DNA of 64,000 nt, from positions 62,001 through 126,000 of the forward strand of contig NZ_JABKKE010000004.1 in NCBI RefSeq assembly GCF_013166575.1, written 5' to 3'. Below the pieces are notes generated by a model that worked only from the letters and a program-made list of their open reading frames with translations, was not told where the DNA came from and did no database searches. Of this stretch, positions 47,558-56,870 are shown piece after piece. Every line of letters starts with the position of its first letter. The stretch's first letter is position 1. The DNA is from Xylanibacter rodentium. GTDB taxonomy: Bacteria > Bacteroidota > Bacteroidia > Bacteroidales > Bacteroidaceae. Both the position numbers and the translations under genes were made by a program.

Positions 47558-47623
47558 ATCAATAAAGCCTTGGGTCCAAATGCGCAATCATGATTGTGCA
47601 TTTGGACCCAAGGCTTTATTGAT
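47558..47623. terminator. 66-bp palindrome between convergent ilvC and HIT gene
   Basis: Left arm 47558-47590 and right arm 47591-47623 are reverse complements over 33 bp with a single mismatch and no loop (centre ATCATGAT). It sits 15 bp after the ilvC stop and 19 bp from the convergent HIT gene stop, and probably works as a bidirectional terminator. Confidence 0.75.
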
Positions 47624-47642
47624 TGCTGATGGAAAGAATCTG

Positions 47643-48068
47643 TCACAGTTCTTTCTTCAACGCTTCTGCCATTTGGGCATATTCCTCGTCGGTAAGATAC
47701 ACCTGCTTGGGGTTCATCCGGAACACACCGCCGAAGTCGGGACCGTCCTCGTACTTGGGGATGAGGTGGAAGTGCAGATGCTCCAAAGTGTCGGAATAGG
47801 CTCCATAGTTGATTTTTGCGGGATTGAATATCTTCTGCATGGCTCGTGTCACATTGGCCACATCGGCCATGAAAGCGTTGCGCTCGTCGTCGCTCATCAG
47901 ATTCAAGTCGTCCACATGTCCGTTGTATGCCACGAGGCAACGTCCCCTGTAGGTCTGCTCCTTGAATATGAACACACGCGAAACACTCAATTTCGCCACT
48001 TCAATCATAAGACTTTTCAGTGTCTCATTGTTCTGACAATAGAGACAGTTTTTCGGATCGCTTTTCAT
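47643..48068 (-). CDS. HIT-family nucleotide hydrolase
   Basis: 141 aa. The histidine triad is visible as LEHLHFHLIPKY (His-x-His), and the N-terminal CLYCQNNETLK carries a CxxC pair often seen in this family. HIT proteins hydrolyse nucleoside phosphoramidates or dinucleoside polyphosphates such as Ap4A. The exact substrate cannot be told from sequence. It is an isolated gene, convergent with ilvC and downstream of sodB in the same direction. Confidence 0.9.
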   Translation of the reverse strand: MKSDPKNCLYCQNNETLKSLMIEVAKLSVSRVFIFKEQTYRGRCLVAYNGHVDDLNLMSDDERNAFMADVANVTRAMQKIFNPAKINYGAYSDTLEHLHFHLIPKYEDGPDFGGVFRMNPKQVYLTDEEYAQMAEALKKEL

Positions 48069-48189
48069 TCTATTACGTTTGATTTGTCTGATAGATTTTC
48101 TGATTTCTTATCACCATACAAAGGTATGGCTTTTTATGGAGAACACAGGCATAATTGACGATTTTATTATAGTAGAATTGAAATTTATC

Positions 48190-48293
48190 AAATGAAAGAT
48201 TGGGAGTGGAGAATTATGATTTGCACTCTTGGCACTCCATGGATGTTCCATCAGCAGGAGTAATCATGATTTTCCGGTCCCAATCTTTCATTT
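48190..48293. terminator. imperfect hairpin downstream of sodB
   Basis: Arms AAATGAAAGATTGGGA (48190-48205) and its exact complement (48278-48293) pair over 16 bp, with further broken pairing inward (AATTATGATT against AATCATGATT). It lies in the 275 bp gap between sodB and the HIT gene, 51 bp after the sodB stop, and likely terminates sodB. Confidence 0.6.
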
Positions 48294-48343
48294 GCTATTG
48301 CTGGTTTTCCAACCAGAATGCATTGTTGATGCTGTCGGGTCAG

Positions 48344-48961
48344 TTATTGCTCAAATCTTTTGTCTACAACCTCCCAGTCGATTACTTTCCATATCTCGGC
48401 CAGATGGTCGGCACGGCGGTTTTGGAAGTCGAGGTAGTAGGCGTGCTCCCATACGTCGAAGGTGAGCAGCGGACGCAGCCCCTGACGCAGCGGGTTGCCG
48501 GCGTTTTGCTCTTGTGTAATGATGAGTTTGTTGGAGTTGTCGGCCGACAGCCACACCCATCCCGAGCCGAAGAGAGTGGACCCTTTCTGTACGAACTCCT
48601 GCTTGAATGTTTCAAACGAGCCGAACTGACTGTCGATGGCGCTCATCAGTTTGCATGCGGGAACACACTCTGTATCGCAGGGCGGGCAGAGCTGGGTGAA
48701 GTACATGTTGTGGTTGAGTATCTGGCCGGCATTGTTGAACACAGTACCGTCGGCCGTCTTTACGATTTCTTCGAGTGACATTCCTTCGTATCGGCTTCCG
48801 GGCAGTGCTGCGTTCAGATTGTTCACGTATGTTTGCAGATGTTTGCCGTGATGATAGCCGATGGTTTCCGAACTGATGATGGGCTCAAGTGCGTTAGCGT
48901 CGTATGGCAGTGTTATCAACTCGAATTTTCCGTTCACGGGCATTGTTTCTTTTGTTTTCAT
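48344..48961 (-). CDS. sodB: Fe/Mn superoxide dismutase
   Basis: 205 aa. Metal ligands are visible in ETIGYHHGKHLQTYV (His), GQILNHNMYFTQL (His) and TFDVWEHAYYLDFQNRR (Asp and His). It converts superoxide to oxygen and peroxide in the cytoplasm; in Bacteroidales this enzyme is often cambialistic, using Fe or Mn. No signal peptide is seen. An upstream TAACTTTG element at 49008-49015 gives a short leader of about 40 nt. Confidence 0.95.
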   Translation of the reverse strand: MKTKETMPVNGKFELITLPYDANALEPIISSETIGYHHGKHLQTYVNNLNAALPGSRYEGMSLEEIVKTADGTVFNNAGQILNHNMYFTQLCPPCDTECVPACKLMSAIDSQFGSFETFKQEFVQKGSTLFGSGWVWLSADNSNKLIITQEQNAGNPLRQGLRPLLTFDVWEHAYYLDFQNRRADHLAEIWKVIDWEVVDKRFEQ

Positions 48962-49007
48962 AATGAATAATGTTTAAATGATGAATAAGTTGTTCTGTTG
49001 TTGAATG

Positions 49008-49015
49008 CAAAGTTA
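49008..49015 (-). promoter_or_regulatory. -7 element of sodB
   Basis: The minus strand reads TAACTTTG, 47 bp before the sodB start. Confidence 0.55.
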
Positions 49016-49220
49016 CGTAACTTATCAGGAGCATATACTGTCGGCGTAGTTAATTACTTTCAAAATATATTTAAGTTGTATTACGTTTATGGTTTATTGG
49101 CATGCTTTAACAACTTGACTTTTTTGTGAGGGGAGTAGATGGATATCGAAATTTCAGAGCCTTATCCAATCCACATCATTGTATCAAAGCTACAATACCG
49201 GAACTAAACATCGGGTAGGA

Positions 49221-49277
49221 GGCTGTGTTAAAGCAGGAACATGTTCCTACTTTAATGAACCGGATTTTGATACAGCC
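49221..49277. terminator. hairpin after the GH43 gene
   Basis: TTAAAG-C-AGGAAC (49228-49240) pairs with GTTCCT-A-CTTTAA (49243-49255), enclosed by GGCTGT (49221-49226) and ACAGCC (49272-49277). It lies 27 bp beyond the GH43 stop and may end the CE7-GH95-GH43 transcript. The rest of 49016-49220 shows nothing recognisable. Confidence 0.5.
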
Positions 49278-49303
49278 CCATTAATTCATGAAATGAATCT
49301 CAT

Positions 49304-50473
49304 TTAAAAAGAGCTCCACTTCTTTTTCCACATCACATTCCATCGTGCCTGCTCTGCAGCATTGAGATGAGGCTGTTGTCTGGCTGGGAATATTCGCCCG
49401 TCAGTGGCGAAGTCAACACGTATCATGGCTGGCATCTCGCGGAATGGTGCCTGGTTGTCGTTGCCGAAGAACATGCACCACCAGTTGCCGCTGTGGTCGC
49501 GGAAATATCCGGTGCCACCGCCGCACGGCACTGCCTCGTGGCGCATGCGGTAGGGACCGTAGATGTTTTCCGAAACGGCGGCCATGCTGCTGTAGCGGCC
49601 CTCGTACTGGTCGGCGGCGGTGAGGTAGTACAGACCGTTGCGCTTGAACAGCGATGCGCCTTCGTGCCCTATGTCGGTGGCGCCGCAGCGCTTGGGGCAT
49701 GTGCGGGCGTGGTGCGAGGCCACGGTATCGGGATTGAGGAGTATGGGCTGGCGCGGCTCTTCGGCCATGCCGCTCATGTCGTCCTTCATGCGTGCTATCC
49801 ATCCGCCGCCCCATATCACGTAGACGGTGCCGTCGGTATCTTCAAAGAGCGAGGCGTCGATGTCGCCGTCCCACTTACCGTCGTCGGCCAGCGCGTTGAC
49901 ATACGGGCCCTCGGGGCGGCCGGTAGAGCTTTTCAGCAGTCCTCTGTCGCCGGGTGGCATGCTCAGGGTGATGAAGTAGTTGCCCTTTACATAGTGAATC
50001 TCGGGTGCCCACAGGGCGCGCACCGGACGGTGGTGATGACGCCATTCGCGCTGCCACGTGCCGTCGCGGTCGAACGACCACACCAGTCCCATGTAGTCCC
50101 ACGAGCGCAGGTCGGACGATACCCACAGCTCCACGCCGTCGTTCTGCTTCCATATATCGTCGCCGCACGACCCCGTCATGTAGTAGCGGCCGTCGTGCCC
50201 CACGCAGATTACGGCATCGCGTATCTGCGCGTCGATGAGCGGACCTATGGGTGGGATGAGTCCGTCGCGCACGGCGCTGCCGGCGTTGGGGTTGCTGTTG
50301 TACTTCAGGAAGTGGGCGCCGGGGCCTCCCACGGCAGTCATCGACGGACCGCTGATGCCGAGGTTGGTGGTTCGCGGGGCGTCCTGCGCAGAGGCGGGCA
50401 GCGCTGTGAACATTGCCAGTACTGCAGATGTTGCCAGTGTCGCCGCCATGATGCAGAATTGGAGTATTCTCAT
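49304..50473 (-). CDS. glycoside hydrolase family 43-type enzyme
   Basis: 389 aa with a signal peptide (VLAMFTALPASAQ). Five-bladed propeller features of GH43 are present: the catalytic base region IRDAVICVGHDGRYYMTGS, WAPEIHYVKGNYFITLS, the pKa-modulating Asp in GDIDASLFEDTDGTVYV, and the acid Glu in GHEGASLFKRNGLYYLTAAD. GH43 enzymes usually act on alpha-L-arabinosides or beta-xylosides; this subfamily cannot be named from sight. It lies 15 bp after the GH95 gene in the CE7-GH95-GH43 operon, so it probably trims side chains of a plant cell-wall glycan. Confidence 0.85.
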   Translation of the reverse strand: MRILQFCIMAATLATSAVLAMFTALPASAQDAPRTTNLGISGPSMTAVGGPGAHFLKYNSNPNAGSAVRDGLIPPIGPLIDAQIRDAVICVGHDGRYYMTGSCGDDIWKQNDGVELWVSSDLRSWDYMGLVWSFDRDGTWQREWRHHHRPVRALWAPEIHYVKGNYFITLSMPPGDRGLLKSSTGRPEGPYVNALADDGKWDGDIDASLFEDTDGTVYVIWGGGWIARMKDDMSGMAEEPRQPILLNPDTVASHHARTCPKRCGATDIGHEGASLFKRNGLYYLTAADQYEGRYSSMAAVSENIYGPYRMRHEAVPCGGGTGYFRDHSGNWWCMFFGNDNQAPFREMPAMIRVDFATDGRIFPARQQPHLNAAEQARWNVMWKKKWSSF

Positions 50474-50488
50474 TGTCGCAGTGATATT

Positions 50489-52972
50489 TTAATTGTTACC
50501 GGCCTGTTTCAGTACATACGTGCCGCCGGCGGTTGTCGCTATGTCGTATTCGTGGCAGGTGCGGATTGTAATCGCATCTTTGGGAGCCTTCTTGTTGACC
50601 AATGGCTTGCGGATGGTCTGCGAGCGGAGCATCGGGTTGGGGCATTCGCCGGTGGCGGGCTTCAACTCTTTGCCGTCGAGTGTCAGCGGAACGGCGCTAC
50701 GCACGCGCATCGTGCCGCCGATGGTGGAGCGCAGGGTGGCTTGCGACAGATGGCCGTCGTGCCAGTCCATCGACTCAAGCACAAAGCCTCCACGGGCACG
50801 CAATCCGGTGACTTTGCCTTCGCGCCATACGCTCGGCAGGGCGGGCAGCAGATGCAGGGCGTTGTCGTGGCTCTGTATGAGCATCTCGGCAATGCCGGCT
50901 GTGGCGCCGAAGTTGCCGTCGATTTGGAAAGGCGGGTGGGCGTCGAACATGTTGGGGTAAAGGCCGCCGCCCTGTCCGCGCTCTTCGGTGCACACGCTGA
51001 TGAGTTCGGAGATGAGCTTGTAGGTGTGGTCGCCGTCGAGCAGGCGTGCCCAGAAGTTTATCTTCCATCCCATCGACCAACCGGTGGAGTGGTCGCCGCG
51101 GGCTTTGAGCGTCTTCATGGCCGCAGCCATCAGCTCGGGAGAGTTGTTGACGGTTATCTGACGTCCTGGATACAGGCCCCACAGGTGGGACACGTGGCGG
51201 TGGCGGTCCTTGGGATTGTCCCAGTCGTGCATCCACTCCTGCACCTGTCCCCAGTGGCCTATCTGCATGGGCGGGAGTTGCTTGATGGTTTTCTTCAGCT
51301 CGCGTACAAAGGTCTTGTCTCTCTCGCCCAAAATGTCGGCGGCCTCGAGGGTGTTGCGCATCAGGTCGTTAACCATCTGATTGTCCATTGTGCATCCGGC
51401 CACGATGGTGAATGTGCGCTTGCAGTTGATGTTTGGCGGGTTCTCGGGAGAGCACGAGGGCGACACCACGAGCCATCCGTTCTTGGGCTCTTTGACCAGG
51501 AAGTCGAAGTAGAACTCGCATGCCGACTTCATTATCGGGTATACTTCCGACAGATACCGGCGGTCGCCCGAGAAGAGGTAGCGGTCCCACAGATGCTGGC
51601 AGAACCAGGCGTTGCACGTGGTCCATACACCGGTTGAGGGCTTGTCGACCGAGCCGGTGATGCGCCAGATGTCGGTGTTGTGGTGCAGCATCCAGCCGCG
51701 GCAGCCGTACATCTCGGAGGCGCTTTGCTTGCCGGTTTCGGCCACCTCGCGTATCAGCTGCAGGAACGGCTCGTGCATTTCGGGGATTGAGGTGATTTCG
51801 GCCGGCCAGTAGTTCATCTCGACGTTGATGTTGGTGGTGTACTTGCCGTCCCACGCTCCGCGCTCCTTGTCGTTCCATATACCTTGCAGGTTGGCGGGCT
51901 GGCCGCCGGGCTGCGAGGAGCAGATGAGCAGATAGCGCCCGAACTGGTACAGCAGGGCGGGCAGCTGCGGGTCGAACAGGGTGTTGAACTCGCGGATGCG
52001 CACGTCCGTCGGCTTGTCGGCCTGGGCGTTGCGTCCTAAGTCGAGCATCGAGCGGCGGAAGTATTTGCGGTAGGCTTCGGTGTGTGCGTCGCGGGCTTGT
52101 TCGAAGCTGTTCAGTGCGGGGCGCTTGCCGAGGAGTGCTTTGGCCTTGGTCATGGCGTCGCCCGATATGTCTTTGTTGTTCTTGAAGTTTGTTCCGATGG
52201 ATATGCACAGCAGTACGCTGTTGGCCTTGCTTACAACGAGCGCGGTGTCGCCCTGCGACTTCTGGCGGCCGCCGTCGAGCTGGCATTGCAGCAGGGTGGC
52301 GTAGCGGATTTTGCCTTCAATGCCTTCGTGGTCGCTGCCCTTGCCCTCCAACACCAACAGGCCGTCGGTTGTCACACTGCGTTTCGTGTCGGGCATGGGC
52401 GAGGTGTAGCGGGCCGTGAAGGAGATGCTGCCGGGCTTGGAAGCCGTTAGCCGCATCAAGATAACGTCGTTGTTAAGTGATGTTATCGTCTCGCGTACGT
52501 AGTCGACATCGCCCGAGGTGAAGCGTGTGGTGGTCACGGCGCGGTCGAGGTCGAGCTCGCGGTAGTAGTTGGCGTAGCTGCGGAAGTTGCCGAAGTCGAG
52601 ATGCAGTGAGCCGGCTGTCTGATAGGGCATGCCTTTGGCGCGTGGTGAAGAGATTGTCTTGCCGCACAGGTCGGTTGCCTCCATGTTCTTGCCGTCGAAG
52701 ATGAGGCGGCGTATTTCGGCCAGCGCATCTTTGGCTTTCGTGTTGGTGTTGTTGTGGGGAGAGCCGCCCCATACGGTCTCTTCGTTCAGCTGGATTTCTT
52801 CGTTCGACGGGTCGCCGTAGACCATCGCGCCCAAACGGCCGTTGCCAAGCGGCAGGGCTTCAATCCATTTGCCGGCCGGTCGGTCGTACCATAATTTGTA
52901 CTCCTGCTGTGCTTGTAGACAAATAGTGCAGGTGACAATACTTGTCAGAATTCCGATTAGTTTCTTTTTCAT
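50489..52972 (-). CDS. GH95 alpha-L-fucosidase/alpha-L-galactosidase
   Basis: 827 aa from the ATG at 52972, which begins a signal peptide ([19 protein letters not shown]); the longer frame to 53074 is not needed. GH95 motifs: [36 protein letters not shown], the Asn pair in [12 protein letters not shown] and Asp in [16 protein letters not shown], corresponding to the residues that activate water in bifidobacterial AfcA. It hydrolyses terminal alpha-1,2-L-fucosyl or L-galactosyl residues by inversion. It lies in the middle of the CE7-GH95-GH43 operon, compatible with xyloglucan or rhamnogalacturonan side chains. Confidence 0.93.
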   Translation of the reverse strand: MKKKLIGILTSIVTCTICLQAQQEYKLWYDRPAGKWIEALPLGNGRLGAMVYGDPSNEEIQLNEETVWGGSPHNNTNTKAKDALAEIRRLIFDGKNMEATDLCGKTISSPRAKGMPYQTAGSLHLDFGNFRSYANYYRELDLDRAVTTTRFTSGDVDYVRETITSLNNDVILMRLTASKPGSISFTARYTSPMPDTKRSVTTDGLLVLEGKGSDHEGIEGKIRYATLLQCQLDGGRQKSQGDTALVVSKANSVLLCISIGTNFKNNKDISGDAMTKAKALLGKRPALNSFEQARDAHTEAYRKYFRRSMLDLGRNAQADKPTDVRIREFNTLFDPQLPALLYQFGRYLLICSSQPGGQPANLQGIWNDKERGAWDGKYTTNINVEMNYWPAEITSIPEMHEPFLQLIREVAETGKQSASEMYGCRGWMLHHNTDIWRITGSVDKPSTGVWTTCNAWFCQHLWDRYLFSGDRRYLSEVYPIMKSACEFYFDFLVKEPKNGWLVVSPSCSPENPPNINCKRTFTIVAGCTMDNQMVNDLMRNTLEAADILGERDKTFVRELKKTIKQLPPMQIGHWGQVQEWMHDWDNPKDRHRHVSHLWGLYPGRQITVNNSPELMAAAMKTLKARGDHSTGWSMGWKINFWARLLDGDHTYKLISELISVCTEERGQGGGLYPNMFDAHPPFQIDGNFGATAGIAEMLIQSHDNALHLLPALPSVWREGKVTGLRARGGFVLESMDWHDGHLSQATLRSTIGGTMRVRSAVPLTLDGKELKPATGECPNPMLRSQTIRKPLVNKKAPKDAITIRTCHEYDIATTAGGTYVLKQAGNN

Positions 52973-53093
52973 TGTAGTATGTATTTGTTTTTTATTCAGA
53001 TGTGAATCAGAATTCAGAAGAGGATATTGTATGAACCATAGAACCGTTTGAATTAAGGTCATGAAGCTAATCATAATTATCCATTCTCAACTC

Positions 53094-54389
53094 TCAATTA
53101 CAAAAATGTTTCATCCACTCCACCGATTCGTCGTTCGTCTCCGTGAAGCGCCAGTGTCCGCTTGTGGGCGTAGTGGAGAGTGTTTTCGGAGCTGTGATTT
53201 CATTGTAAGCGGCAAATGTGGATGTGGGCGAGCAGGTTTCGTCGTTGTATCCGAAAGAATAGAATACGGGACATTTCAGACGGCGCGCGAAGTTCACCAC
53301 ATCGTAATACTGCATGGTCTCTTCAGCACCGTCGGCTTCGGCAGTCTTGTTGAAGTACTTCGGCCATCCGCCGGCACGTCCGTGTCGGAATCCCGTCAGG
53401 TCGCACAGGGCAGGGTAGAAAGGCGAGCAGAATGTCACTTTCGGATTGAGTGCAGCCGTGACAATGGACAATGCACCGCCTTGGCTGCCTCCCGTCACGC
53501 CAACGTTGCGGCCGTCCCATTCGGGCAGCGTACACAAAAAGTCAATGCAACGTGAACAGCCCGCGTACACCTCACGATAGTAAAAGGTTTCCTTGCTCCC
53601 TATTCCGCGGCGGTTGTATCCTTCGGCATTGCTCTTGGCTTCGGCATATGCCGCATCGTCGAGTTCCGGATTGCATCCGTTGTGAATGTTGATATTCAGA
53701 TAGATAAAGCCATGCTCGCTGTAATAGGTGGTGGGTGAAATCTTCGATGCTCCCGCACCCGGAGGGCAGAACAGCACGGGGTGGCGGCGTCCGTCGCGCG
53801 GTTTGGTAAGATATCCGTACATGTGTCGTCCGTCGGGACCCACGTTGATTTTCACGAGTGCCACCTCCACCTTGTCGGTAGAATACTTCGGCAGCGGCGT
53901 AATCTCTGGATCGAGTGCCGTCTTCTCCGCCTTCTTCAGCGTCTTCTGCCAGAATCGGTCGAAATCGTCGGGCATTGTGGTAAACGGTTTGATGTCGTAC
54001 GGACTGAATGCCACCTTCACCATGTCTTTCACTGTCTTGTCGTAAACAGTGAATTGCAGGTTGCACGCCTTGAACCCCGGTTCGGTGCGTGTGCCCACGG
54101 GTATCGTTGCCACTCCGGCCCTGAATGTAGTGGAGTCTTTGCGTTCGGCAGGGAACATCTCGTCGCCGGTGGTGTAGTGTACCTTTACTCCGTCCACGGG
54201 CACTCCGCCCTTATACGCCTCTATCTTCACGTTGGCCTGTTCGCCAGTATTGTAGTTGCGGTCGGCATGGTCGGTGGTTATGATATACTCGAGATATGTG
54301 CGTCGCGGTTTCGAGAACTGCGCCATCGCACTCATCGCCGTGCATGCGAAAGCCATAAAGAGAATGGCAGCTTTGATGTTATGCTTCAT
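53094..54389 (-). CDS. carbohydrate esterase family 7 (acetyl xylan esterase-like)
   Basis: 431 aa from the ATG at 54389, which opens a signal peptide (AAILFMAFACTAMSAMAQ). An N-terminal beta domain is followed by an AXE1-type alpha/beta-hydrolase: the nucleophile motif GVTGGSQGGALSI, the acid in SFGYNDETCSPTS, and the His in SGHWRF. CE7 enzymes deacetylate xylooligosaccharides or related acetylated glycans. It is the promoter-proximal member of the CE7-GH95-GH43 operon, 121 bp before GH95. There is no SusC/SusD pair, so uptake must be handled elsewhere. Confidence 0.9.
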   Translation of the reverse strand: MKHNIKAAILFMAFACTAMSAMAQFSKPRRTYLEYIITTDHADRNYNTGEQANVKIEAYKGGVPVDGVKVHYTTGDEMFPAERKDSTTFRAGVATIPVGTRTEPGFKACNLQFTVYDKTVKDMVKVAFSPYDIKPFTTMPDDFDRFWQKTLKKAEKTALDPEITPLPKYSTDKVEVALVKINVGPDGRHMYGYLTKPRDGRRHPVLFCPPGAGASKISPTTYYSEHGFIYLNINIHNGCNPELDDAAYAEAKSNAEGYNRRGIGSKETFYYREVYAGCSRCIDFLCTLPEWDGRNVGVTGGSQGGALSIVTAALNPKVTFCSPFYPALCDLTGFRHGRAGGWPKYFNKTAEADGAEETMQYYDVVNFARRLKCPVFYSFGYNDETCSPTSTFAAYNEITAPKTLSTTPTSGHWRFTETNDESVEWMKHFCN

Positions 54390-54456
54390 GATTGCCTTTG
54401 TCTGATTAGTATAAGTATTCTTCATTCCTCACTCTTAATTTTTCATTTTTCATTCT

Positions 54457-55212
54457 TCATTTAAAAATAAGTTCTTCGTGCATGCGGTTCATCTCGTCCG
54501 TCATTACGTCGATGTTGTGGCTTGTCTTGCACACGGCCATCACCAGCTCCTCGAAGCTCTCCATGTGGCTGCTGTCTATCGGAGCGTCGTGCAGCAGTGT
54601 GGTTACAGCGTCGAGTACCAGACGGAACAGCGTACCTTGATGCAGCTTCACCTCAGTCTTTCCGCTTTGTCTCAGTCCTTGGGCGTAGGCCGTCATCACC
54701 GTGCGCACGGCCATGCCGATGGCAGCGTCGCTGTCGGTATGCCGGTCCTGTTCATTGGCATTGTTTCCGCCATCTTTTTCACCGTTCCCGCTTTGTTTTT
54801 CTTCACCGTATTTGTCCTTTTCTTCAAAGAAACCGTGCAAGGTGGGATAGCGTCCTTCGAGCATTGTCAGCAGATTGCGGCAATACCCGTTCTTCATAGT
54901 TTCGAAGCACTCGTCGGTGCGGCACGCCTTTTTCACCAGTTCGAGCATGTCGACGTTGTCAGGGTCGATGCCTTTCAGCATTTCCGTCACCTCGTCGTAG
55001 GTGTAGTTGAGGCACGAGATGGGGTAGAACAGCGTGTCGTTGAACACCACCGAAATCTTCTCGTAGTTTTCCGTCATCACCTCTTTTATCTTCTTCGGCT
55101 GAATCAGTTCTTTGGCTGTGCTGTCCTGATAGTCAGTCAGTCCGCAATAAAGTGCGTCGAAAAATCCCCTTATCAGAGCCTGCAATATCCTGCTGTTGTC
55201 TATCTGTTGCAT
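54457..55212 (-). CDS. conserved hypothetical protein with acidic low-complexity linker
   Basis: 251 aa from the ATG at 55212 (MQQIDNSRILQALIRGFFDA); the upstream extension to 55329 is not needed. Family not recognised. The N-terminal half is mostly helical (YCGLTDYQDSTAKELI, YEKISVVFNDTLFYP). The middle, about residues 132-160, is a charged Gly/Asn/Glu/Lys-rich linker (EEKQSGNGEKDGGNNANEQ). The C-terminal part is again helical. No signal peptide or membrane segment, so it should be cytoplasmic. It lies 68 bp upstream of the CE7 gene in the same direction and may be co-transcribed, but has no evident link to glycan use. Confidence 0.65.
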   Translation of the reverse strand: MQQIDNSRILQALIRGFFDALYCGLTDYQDSTAKELIQPKKIKEVMTENYEKISVVFNDTLFYPISCLNYTYDEVTEMLKGIDPDNVDMLELVKKACRTDECFETMKNGYCRNLLTMLEGRYPTLHGFFEEKDKYGEEKQSGNGEKDGGNNANEQDRHTDSDAAIGMAVRTVMTAYAQGLRQSGKTEVKLHQGTLFRLVLDAVTTLLHDAPIDSSHMESFEELVMAVCKTSHNIDVMTDEMNRMHEELIFK

Positions 55213-55421
55213 AATCGTTGCTATTTGAATCGGTAAATATGTCTTTTGATGTAGATAAGTATTGTCGTTTGTCTGATTTGTCGTAATAAAAAAATCTGCA
55301 ACTGCGGTATGTTTTAGCCGCAGTTGCAAATTTAGCCATTAATTTCCGGTCGTGCAAATTAAATTGAAGGTAGTTGTTGTTTTATATAATATAAGGAGTT
55401 ACAGGTTTGTCTGTCATATAG

Positions 55422-55795
55422 ATAAGCTGGTCAACAAAATTAGACTACATAATCACTCGGATATAGGATGGATGCGCTTTGGATGGATGCGCCTTGAAAA
55501 GGCAACGAGCACATAGCCCGGGGCAGAGCGAAGCGGAACCCCGGGAACAACACGATTGTATACACTCGCCCTGAAAGGGCAAAAGCGTTAATTATCAGGT
55601 ATTTACAGTTTATGTGTTGTATGTTTTTTATGCTTTTGCCCTTGCAGGGCGCGGAGTGTCGATGTTTGATTCCCGGGGTGCCGCTGCGCTCTGCCCCGGG
55701 CTATGTGCTCGTTGCCTTTTCAAGGCGCATCCATCCAAGGCGCATCCATCCTATATCCGAGTGATTATGTAGTTTTATTCTGTTGACCAACTTAT
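55422..55795. repeat. large palindromic repeat element, copy B
   Basis: A 374 bp inverted repeat. The ends ATAAGCTGGTCAAC and its near complement, then ACTACATAATCACTCGGATAT, GGATGGATGCGC and AGCCCGGGGCAGAGCGAAGC blocks, pair across a centre that holds CGCCCTGAAAGGGCAAAAGCG and its partner TGCTTTTGCCCTTGCAGGGCG. The core matches the element at 26991-27256, but the outer ends differ. A further fragment of the right end (ATGTGGTTTTATTCTGTTGGC) recurs at 56411-56431. No protein is encoded. Confidence 0.8.
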
Positions 55796-55906
55796 TAAAA
55801 TACAGAATATGACATTGTTGCAATTGAGTAATTTCGTATTTTAACGACTTCGCTCATATAACGTTCTCAGAAACTTATCGGTATCTAAGATTCGTAAAAA
55901 AACATG

Positions 55907-56248
55907 ACAAAACACTTTCTCGTTCGTCACAAAATCGCGTTTTGCAGGCAATGGCCCGAAAAACGCGATTTTTTGGCTAAAATAGGATGTGCTGACAGTC
56001 AGGCACTTACGCTGATTATACCGTAAAGTAGGCGTGTAAGAAAAGCAGAGAGGCCCTCGCGAGGTTGCAACGGCGGCCTCCCGGCATTGCAACGAGGCCG
56101 CCGCGGCGAGACAATAACGCCGTAATGGGAGTCCCGGGAGGCCCTTACGGCAAGAACGGGGCACCCGAAATGTGTGTCAAGAAAGCAGAGAAGGCCCCGC
56201 GGCTTTTCCAGAATGGAAGAAAAAAAGTGCGGAAAATTAAGAAAATAA
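55907..56248 (+). repeat. dispersed structured repeat, copy 3
   Basis: 342 bp, collinear with 39954-40296 and, inverted, with 24680-24980. The opening hairpin AAATCGCGTTT/AAACGCGATTT is perfect here. It then has GCTGACAGTCAG, GTAAGAAAAGCAGAGAGGCC, GCAACGAGGCCGCCGCGGCG, ACGCCGTAATGGGAG, CCCTTACGGCAAGAA, AAGAAAGCAGAGAAGGCC, CTTTTCCAGAATGGAAG and a terminal GTGCGGAAAATTAAGAAAA. Together with copy B it accounts for most of the 1.2 kb gap between 55213 and 56440; 56249-56440 holds only small palindromes (AACGCGC/GCGCGTT). Confidence 0.8.
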
Positions 56249-56440
56249 TGGACAGACCCCTATAATCCCCCAAAGGGGGATATTGAGCGCACAGGATATA
56301 ACAATGTCACGCAAGTAGTTGGGACAAAACGCGCTTTGTTGGGAAAGAACGCGCCCTGGAAGGCTCGTTTTGTTCCAACAAGGCGCGTTCATCTTATGTC
56401 CGGACAATAATGTGGTTTTATTCTGTTGGCTGACTTATCG

Positions 56441-56863
56441 TTATCTCTTGTCGACACACTCCGGGCATACACCCTTTACCATATAGTTGGCTGTGGTGGG
56501 GCGGTAGCCGTCGGGCAGAGGCACGGGCGGCACCGGCACATTGTCTATGCAGAACGTGCGGCGGCACTGCTCGCAGTAGAAGTGGACGTGGATATCGCTG
56601 TCGGTGTCGTGGTCGTGGCACATGCACAGTTCGTAGCGCACGCCGTCACATCCGTTGTCTATGACATGCAGCAACCTGTGCTCGCGGAACGTGGTCAGTG
56701 CACGGAATATGCTCGACTTGTCAACAGTGACCATGCTGCTGTCCAGTTCGGACAGAGACATAGGGCGTCCTGCTGCAACAAGAGCCTTGATTATCAGAAT
56801 ACGGTTGGCCGTAGGCCGCACACCATGTTTTTCCAAAAACTGTGTATATACATTTTCGTTCAT
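56441..56863 (-). CDS. Fur-family metalloregulator
   Basis: 140 aa. The winged-helix part includes TANRILIIKALVAAGRPMSL and VDKSSIFRALTTFREHRLLH. The C-terminal half has the metal-site cluster CHDHDTDSDIHVHFYCEQC and a second CxxC (GVCPEC), which together form the structural zinc site of Fur/Zur/PerR proteins. Which metal or peroxide it senses is not decidable by eye. The -7 element lies 8 bp upstream, so the mRNA may be leaderless. It is divergent from the fimbrial locus. Confidence 0.9.
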   Translation of the reverse strand: MNENVYTQFLEKHGVRPTANRILIIKALVAAGRPMSLSELDSSMVTVDKSSIFRALTTFREHRLLHVIDNGCDGVRYELCMCHDHDTDSDIHVHFYCEQCRRTFCIDNVPVPPVPLPDGYRPTTANYMVKGVCPECVDKR

Positions 56864-56870
56864 TATAATG

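Noticed and set aside
49367..51637. 756-codon open frame on the plus strand
   Set aside because: It lies antisense to the GH43 and GH95 genes, which have signal peptides and catalytic motifs. The frame is a by-product of GC-rich codon usage and its translation is Val/Ala/His-rich with no family motif.
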